Shown here: positions 60,499 through 64,000 of the stretch, piece by piece
How the letters are laid out: each line of letters begins with the position of its first letter
How positions within the stretch are numbered: position 1 is the first letter of the stretch
Assembly (NCBI RefSeq): GCF_001939115.1
Contig: NZ_MQTZ01000045.1
Coordinates: forward strand, 28,395-92,394
Direction: 5' to 3'
Source: Leptolyngbya sp. 'hensonii'
Lineage (GTDB): Bacteria; Cyanobacteriota; Cyanobacteriia; GCF-001939115
Length of the DNA: 64,000 nucleotides
Notes under the pieces: model-generated
The model's database searches: none
What the model saw: the letters and a program-made list of their open reading frames with translations, nothing else
Told to the model about the DNA's origin: nothing
Position numbers and translations under genes: made by a program

Positions 60499-61152
60499 TT
60501 ATGGGATTGCTTCAGAAAAAGGCCGTGATTTCCCGTAACACTGTAACAAAGTGGTTAAAAACCGAACTGCCGTTGTGGGGCGAGTCAATGATGGTGTGAG
60601 CCAGGACGGTTCTGCCGGAAGCCGGTAACCTGTAACGGTATGGGGCGATCGCCACAGCGTCAGGTGCTCTGTCCCTGGTTCAGCATAGAAGCTGTCTCCT
60701 TGACCACCCAGGCAGAGAGAACTCCAGTGGGTAAACCCATCATGGCTGACCCGATGGATCGGAAACTGGCCAGCCAAAGGAACACCCCAACCATCCAGGG
60801 CAATCAAGGCTGCGATCGTCCCTCCCTGGGATTGCCACATCTGGGCTGCCACGATCGCACCCACGACGCCAGCACTGAACCCGATGAACAGTAAGGGGTC
60901 TACCAGAACCTGAGGAGCTAATTGACGGTGGAGGAACTGGAAGAGATGGCACCCCGAGTAAGCTGGCATCTGATGGGCTGGATAAACCAGCAGATGATCA
61001 GCAAGATCCAGACTGGACCCTGAAGCAGTCAGTTCCATCTCCAGAGCCTCTAAGAAGCTTTCTGTCAGGGTAGGGGAATGAACTCCCGGACAAATAATGA
61101 TTTTCAACCCGCCTCCTGTCGCCGATAGCAGTTGAATTGGAGATAGGGACAA
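60499..61152 (-). CDS. Alpha/beta-hydrolase-like protein
   Basis: A 217-residue protein. GFSAG at about residue 92 is a nucleophile elbow (GxSxG), preceded by LIICPGVHSPTLTESFL, the strand-loop expected at the oxyanion side. An acid could be the Asp in LDGWG, and a His lies in GTEHLTLWRSPHTV. It looks like a small esterase or lipase-like hydrolase with no lid. Substrate unknown. Divergent from the chelatase-like gene. Confidence 0.7.
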   Translation of the reverse strand: MSLSPIQLLSATGGGLKIIICPGVHSPTLTESFLEALEMELTASGSSLDLADHLLVYPAHQMPAYSGCHLFQFLHRQLAPQVLVDPLLFIGFSAGVVGAIVAAQMWQSQGGTIAALIALDGWGVPLAGQFPIHRVSHDGFTHWSSLCLGGQGDSFYAEPGTEHLTLWRSPHTVTGYRLPAEPSWLTPSLTRPTTAVRFLTTLLQCYGKSRPFSEAIP

Positions 61153-61239
61153 TATTCTTGTCCTGACTTACAGCCATATACCCCCAGGGGGGATTCTAGG
61201 CTATAAAGAACTAAGGTGCACTGGGATATCAACTAGCCC

Positions 61240-62466
61240 ATGCGCTCCGGTTTAACAATTCACCAAAGTCGAAGCGAGGGGGTTAAAGTGGTCGCTACAC
61301 CTGAAAGACTATCAGCAGACGGGTCACTGCAGAACAGTAGCCAGGACAAAGTTGCCGTCCTACTCATGGGCTACGGTGAGGTTGAAAGCTATGAAGATTT
61401 TGCCAACTACAATGAGCAGGCCCTGAACCTGCTGACGGCCAAGTTTGCCCCCGTGCCCACCTGGGTCTATCCGCCTCTGGCCAAGCTCCTGGCCGTGTTT
61501 GACCTGCATGAATGGGGACATCAGCATGGGCAGTTTATTTCGCCTCACAATGCCATCTTTGAGCAGCAGCGGGCTGGCATTGAGCAAAATTTGCAGGCCC
61601 AATGGGGCGATCGGGTTCGGGTATTTAAAGCCTTCAACTTCTGTGCGCCTTTCTTGCCAGAACAGGTACTGCGTCAGATCAAGGCAGAGGGTTTTGATAA
61701 GTTATTGATTTATCCCCTGCTGGTGGTGGATTCCATTTTTACCAGTGGCATTGCCGTGGAACAGGTGAATCAAGCCCTGGTTAATCTGGCTGATGGAGCC
61801 GAACATTGGGTCAAAGGACAACGCTATATCCCTTCCTTTTACAATGAGCCAGACTATATTGATCTGCTAGCTCGTCTCGTGGAAGCAAGAATTGCCAGCG
61901 ATCTGGCTGTAGCCCATTTGCCTTCCCAGACAGGAATTGTGCTGATGAATCACGGCTGTCCTCACCAAGCGAAGGGCTTTACCTCTGGGATTACGGAAAG
62001 CCAGGTTTTGTATGACTTGGTGCGGGAGCGCCTGATCCATCGCTATCCGCTGGTGTCAGTGGGCTGGCTGAATCACCAAACCCCCCTGATTGACTGGACC
62101 CAGCCTAACGCAGAACTGGCAGCCCGCAACCTGATCGAACTGGGAGCCACGGCGATCGTTTTTATGCCAATCGGATTTGCCACTGAAAATCACGAAACCC
62201 TGTTGGATGTGGACCATATTATTGGGGATCTGCGGCGTCGGCGACCCGATGTCACCTATGTGCGCATGGCCTGCGTCAATGATCATCCAGAATTTCTCCG
62301 CATGGCAGCCGCCTGGGCCCATCCCCAGATTGAAGCGCTCCTGGCAGAGCAAGCTCTGGGAGTAAATTCCAGTCTGGCAATCGAGCAGGCAAAAGCCCAT
62401 AGTCATGCCCACAGTCATAGCCATGGGCATGATCATGGCCATGGCCATGGGCATCACCACCACTAA
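61240..62466 (+). CDS. Ferrochelatase-family protein with histidine-rich tail
   Basis: A 408-residue protein with two ferrochelatase-type halves: AVLLMGYGEVESYEDF, FNFCAPFLPEQVLRQI and VDSIFTSGIAVEQ in the first, and VLMNHGCPHQAKGFTSGI and FMPIGFATENHETLLDVD in the second. The usual metal-site motif is altered, so it may be a second chelatase for another tetrapyrrole or metal. The last about 22 residues are a His/Gly/Asp-rich tail (HSHAHSHSHGHDHG then HHHH), as in nickel- or cobalt-binding proteins such as CbiX. ATG 61240 has no Shine-Dalgarno. GTG 61288 follows GAGGGGG and is an alternative start. A good terminator follows. Confidence 0.85.
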   Translation: MRSGLTIHQSRSEGVKVVATPERLSADGSLQNSSQDKVAVLLMGYGEVESYEDFANYNEQALNLLTAKFAPVPTWVYPPLAKLLAVFDLHEWGHQHGQFISPHNAIFEQQRAGIEQNLQAQWGDRVRVFKAFNFCAPFLPEQVLRQIKAEGFDKLLIYPLLVVDSIFTSGIAVEQVNQALVNLADGAEHWVKGQRYIPSFYNEPDYIDLLARLVEARIASDLAVAHLPSQTGIVLMNHGCPHQAKGFTSGITESQVLYDLVRERLIHRYPLVSVGWLNHQTPLIDWTQPNAELAARNLIELGATAIVFMPIGFATENHETLLDVDHIIGDLRRRRPDVTYVRMACVNDHPEFLRMAAAWAHPQIEALLAEQALGVNSSLAIEQAKAHSHAHSHSHGHDHGHGHGHHHH

Positions 62467-62478
62467 CTCCAGACATTC

Positions 62479-62512
62479 CCTGTAGAGGCGCTGCATGCAA
62501 CCCCTCTACAGG
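62479..62512 (+). terminator. Terminator-like hairpin after the chelatase-like gene
   Basis: CCTGTAGAGG (62479-62488) and CCTCTACAGG (62503-62512) pair perfectly over ten bases, with a GCTGCATGCAAC loop, 13 bp after the stop codon. The loop sequence recalls GCATGCAAC found upstream of secA's end (about 43176), a dispersed cyanobacterial motif. No T-run. Confidence 0.6.
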
Positions 62513-62620
62513 CTAATGTTTGGGTTCTGATTTATCCGCCCTTGCATCTACCGATTTGGGTGCTAAGATACTACAATTGTATTACGGCATTAACGAAAGC
62601 ACACCCAAGGAGAAAATGAG

Positions 62621-62968
62621 ATGCATACCCTGACTCGGACCTCAACCACAGAGATGGAAGTCACCAGCATTCGCCTGGAGCGGGAGCTGAAGGAGCGACT
62701 GAAGGAGTTATCCGGTAATCAGGGATACCAGGCACTGATTCGAGATATTTTGTGGGATTATGTCCAACGCAAATCCGCTTCCTATGAGCCCAGGTATTCC
62801 CGATCGGATATCCGCGCCACAATCGCAGCCACAGCCGAGCGCGAAGAACGCTGCCTGATCACAGGCAAATTTATCCGTGCCGGAGAGGCCATGCTTTTGG
62901 GATTCACCCTAGACGGCACGATGATCCCCCTCAGTCTAGACAGCCTTACGGGTGGTAACTGCGGGTGA
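62621..62968 (+). CDS. Ribbon-helix-helix-like protein, unknown function
   Basis: A 115-residue protein. VTSIRLERELKERLKELSGNQGYQALIRDILWDYVQRK (residues 14-51, written with its own breaks) has the strand-helix-helix pattern of CopG/RHH DNA-binding proteins. The rest is an unfamiliar domain with ERCLITGKFIRAGEAMLLGFTLDG. AAGGAG at 62607-62612 is a good ribosome site for ATG 62621. Its 3' end overlaps the stop of the convergent peptidase gene by 23 bp. It could be an antitoxin-like regulator, but no toxin gene is beside it. Confidence 0.7.
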   Translation: MHTLTRTSTTEMEVTSIRLERELKERLKELSGNQGYQALIRDILWDYVQRKSASYEPRYSRSDIRATIAATAEREERCLITGKFIRAGEAMLLGFTLDGTMIPLSLDSLTGGNCG

Positions 62969-63674
62969 CACGACCGGCTCCTCGAAGCTGGCGATAGTAA
63001 GCCTGACTGACCGCATCACCGTCAGGAGACAACCGATCGAGGCCAATCCCATTCCGACCCTGCTCCTGACCTGAGCTGTGAATGTAGGTCTGGTCTCCCA
63101 GGTAAAGGCCAACATGGGTGGCTTTTTCTGGCGTACCGAAGAAAACCAGATCGCCAGATCGCAGATCAGCTAGATCGATCGGAGTGGTGAAAGCCTCCTG
63201 CTGATAGGCGTCTCGGGGCAGTCGAATTCCCACAGAAGCAAAGGCCGCCTGCATTAACCCAGAACAGTCATAGTTAGGGCCAACGGTTCCACCCCAGAGG
63301 TAAATGTTGGGTTGGGCCATGGCCGCCTGGGTAAAGGCGATGACTGCTGGGAGATGGGACTGGATCTCTGCCTCGGTCCAGGCTACAGCCTGGTAAGGAA
63401 CCGTTACTGGTTCGAGCTGGAGGAAATCTCCTGGGGCTAACCAACCGGGGTAGTCATCTTCGCACAGGCAGACCTCGATCGCCATCGGCGGATCAACCTG
63501 ATTCCAGGCAGGCGGGTGGCCAATCCTCAACTGCCGCCCCCTTGCCGCCTGAGTCGCTAACCGCTGACAGGCGGGAGAATCGTAGAGGTTGATGTCGGTC
63601 ATACAGCGATATTCCCTGGTCTCCTTCGGGGTCCGATCGTCTGCCAGCTTAAGAGATAAATCACGGTCCATCAC
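62946..63674 (-). CDS. NlpC/P60 (C40) peptidoglycan endopeptidase
   Basis: A 242-residue cysteine peptidase. The N-terminal SH3b-like domain has YDSPACQRLATQAARGRQLRI. The catalytic domain has the Cys in NYDCSGLMQAAFASVG, the His in ATHVGLYLGD and the third polar residue in YIHSSGQEQG. It closely resembles the Anabaena variabilis NlpC/P60 protein of known structure (AvPCP), which cuts gamma-D-Glu-meso-Dap bonds in free muropeptides for cell-wall recycling. The upstream ATG (63674, or 63671) is preferred, because the relative also starts before EYxCxxDxNLYDS. Confidence 0.9.
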   Translation of the reverse strand: MMDRDLSLKLADDRTPKETREYRCMTDINLYDSPACQRLATQAARGRQLRIGHPPAWNQVDPPMAIEVCLCEDDYPGWLAPGDFLQLEPVTVPYQAVAWTEAEIQSHLPAVIAFTQAAMAQPNIYLWGGTVGPNYDCSGLMQAAFASVGIRLPRDAYQQEAFTTPIDLADLRSGDLVFFGTPEKATHVGLYLGDQTYIHSSGQEQGRNGIGLDRLSPDGDAVSQAYYRQLRGAGRVTRSYHP

Positions 63675-63776
63675 ACCCAGTCCAAATCGTTATGAATCTA
63701 AATTAAGCCAACGGGTGAATCCGAATCGCCCTCATTGTAAACTTCCAGTAAAAGTTCTGTCTGCGAAGTACCTGAT

Positions 63777-64000
63777 TTGACCCTTTCCTCTCACCAGCCA
63801 GATGAGTCTTTAGAGCGAATTGTACGCCTGATGGCCAAGGTTTTAGACCTGCCCTTGGTATGGGTAGTTTTGGGTCAGGTTAGCCCTCAAGTAGGAGTAG
63901 TTTGGGGCCTGTCTGTTGAGCAAATTGAGCCAACCTTGCTGCCTCAATCTTTATTGGTGGCTGATGAAGCAATTTTTCTGGCTAATATTGAGAATTATGA
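63777..64000 (+). CDS. Start of a GAF-domain sensor protein (cut by window edge)
   Basis: A frame open from about 63741 to the window end, reading with TTG 63777 as likely start: LSSHQPDESLERIVRLMAKVLD, then LPLVWVVLGQ. This is the beginning of a GAF-type domain, common at the N-terminus of cyanobacterial histidine kinases and diguanylate cyclases. The start is uncertain: no ATG lies before 63831. Partial; function beyond a sensor domain cannot be given. Confidence 0.55.
   Translation, partial: MTLSSHQPDESLERIVRLMAKVLDLPLVWVVLGQVSPQVGVVWGLSVEQIEPTLLPQSLLVADEAIFLANIENY

Overview
The window comes from a cyanobacterium. HIP1-type sites (cores of GCGATCGC / CGATCG) are spread through nearly every gene. 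Several gene sets are typically cyanobacterial: the rbp-rpsU pair, a DUF1517 protein, a lumenal pentapeptide protein, a BchE-like radical SAM protein, a PEP-CTERM protein, SecA without a C-terminal zinc tail, and an NlpC/P60 peptidase with an N-terminal targeting region. A filamentous Leptolyngbya-like organism would fit, but the sequence alone does not fix the genus. Apart from an AT-richer left edge and the 16.8-21.9 kb block, base composition looks uniform. I found no rRNA, tRNA, CRISPR array or intact transposase.

Layout. 0.1-1.2 kb: PLP-dependent ornithine/alanine racemase-like gene, followed by nested small repeats. 1.5-9.1 kb: methyltransferase and DUF1517 pair, phosphoribosyltransferase, an active/inactive pair of M16 peptidases, a structured non-coding stretch that may hold 6S RNA, then purK and a pentapeptide protein. 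9.4-10.7 kb: rpsU, rbp and rpsN. 10.8-16.5 kb: AI-2E-type permease, histidine phosphatase, BrkB-type membrane protein, two unknown secreted proteins and gnd. 16.8-20.9 kb: a compact minus-strand cassette of a winged-helix-like protein, an AAA-type ATPase and a PD-(D/E)XK nuclease. This is the strongest candidate for an undescribed, possibly defensive, system. About 1 kb of gene-free, repeat-bearing DNA follows it. 21.9-22.7 kb: PEP-CTERM exoprotein. 23.0-27.4 kb: tight NAD operon pncB - nadD fused to an NrtR-like regulator - nadE, then an ArsR regulator and a Uma2 protein. 28.5-29.9 kb: a 489-bp element with terminal inverted repeats and 42-bp tandem repeats, abutting a CRISPR RAMP gene that appears truncated at both ends.

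30.2-36.4 kb: BchE-like radical SAM protein with an added receiver domain, then a CHAT protease-like protein and a HisKA_2-type kinase. 36.7-42.8 kb: an exonuclease-RecQ-UvrD triple fusion and a lone DppB-type permease. 42.8-47.2 kb: coiled-coil protein, secA, diheme cytochrome c and a small cNMP-binding protein. 47.3-52.3 kb: a carbohydrate group of histidine phosphatase, glgP and pgm. 52.4-55.4 kb: uvrC, a tiny coiled-coil protein and a stand-alone receiver. 55.6-59.0 kb: dacB and ilvB with a zinc-ribbon tail. 59.1-64.0 kb: MFS carrier, alpha/beta-hydrolase-like protein, ferrochelatase-like protein with a histidine-rich tail, ribbon-helix-helix-like protein, NlpC/P60 peptidase, and the start of a GAF-domain protein cut by the window edge.

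Recurring theme: domain fusions that join an enzyme to a sensor or regulator (NadD-NrtR, BchE-REC, acetolactate synthase-zinc ribbon, chelatase-His tail). All functions are assigned by reading motifs and family resemblance; no database search was run.
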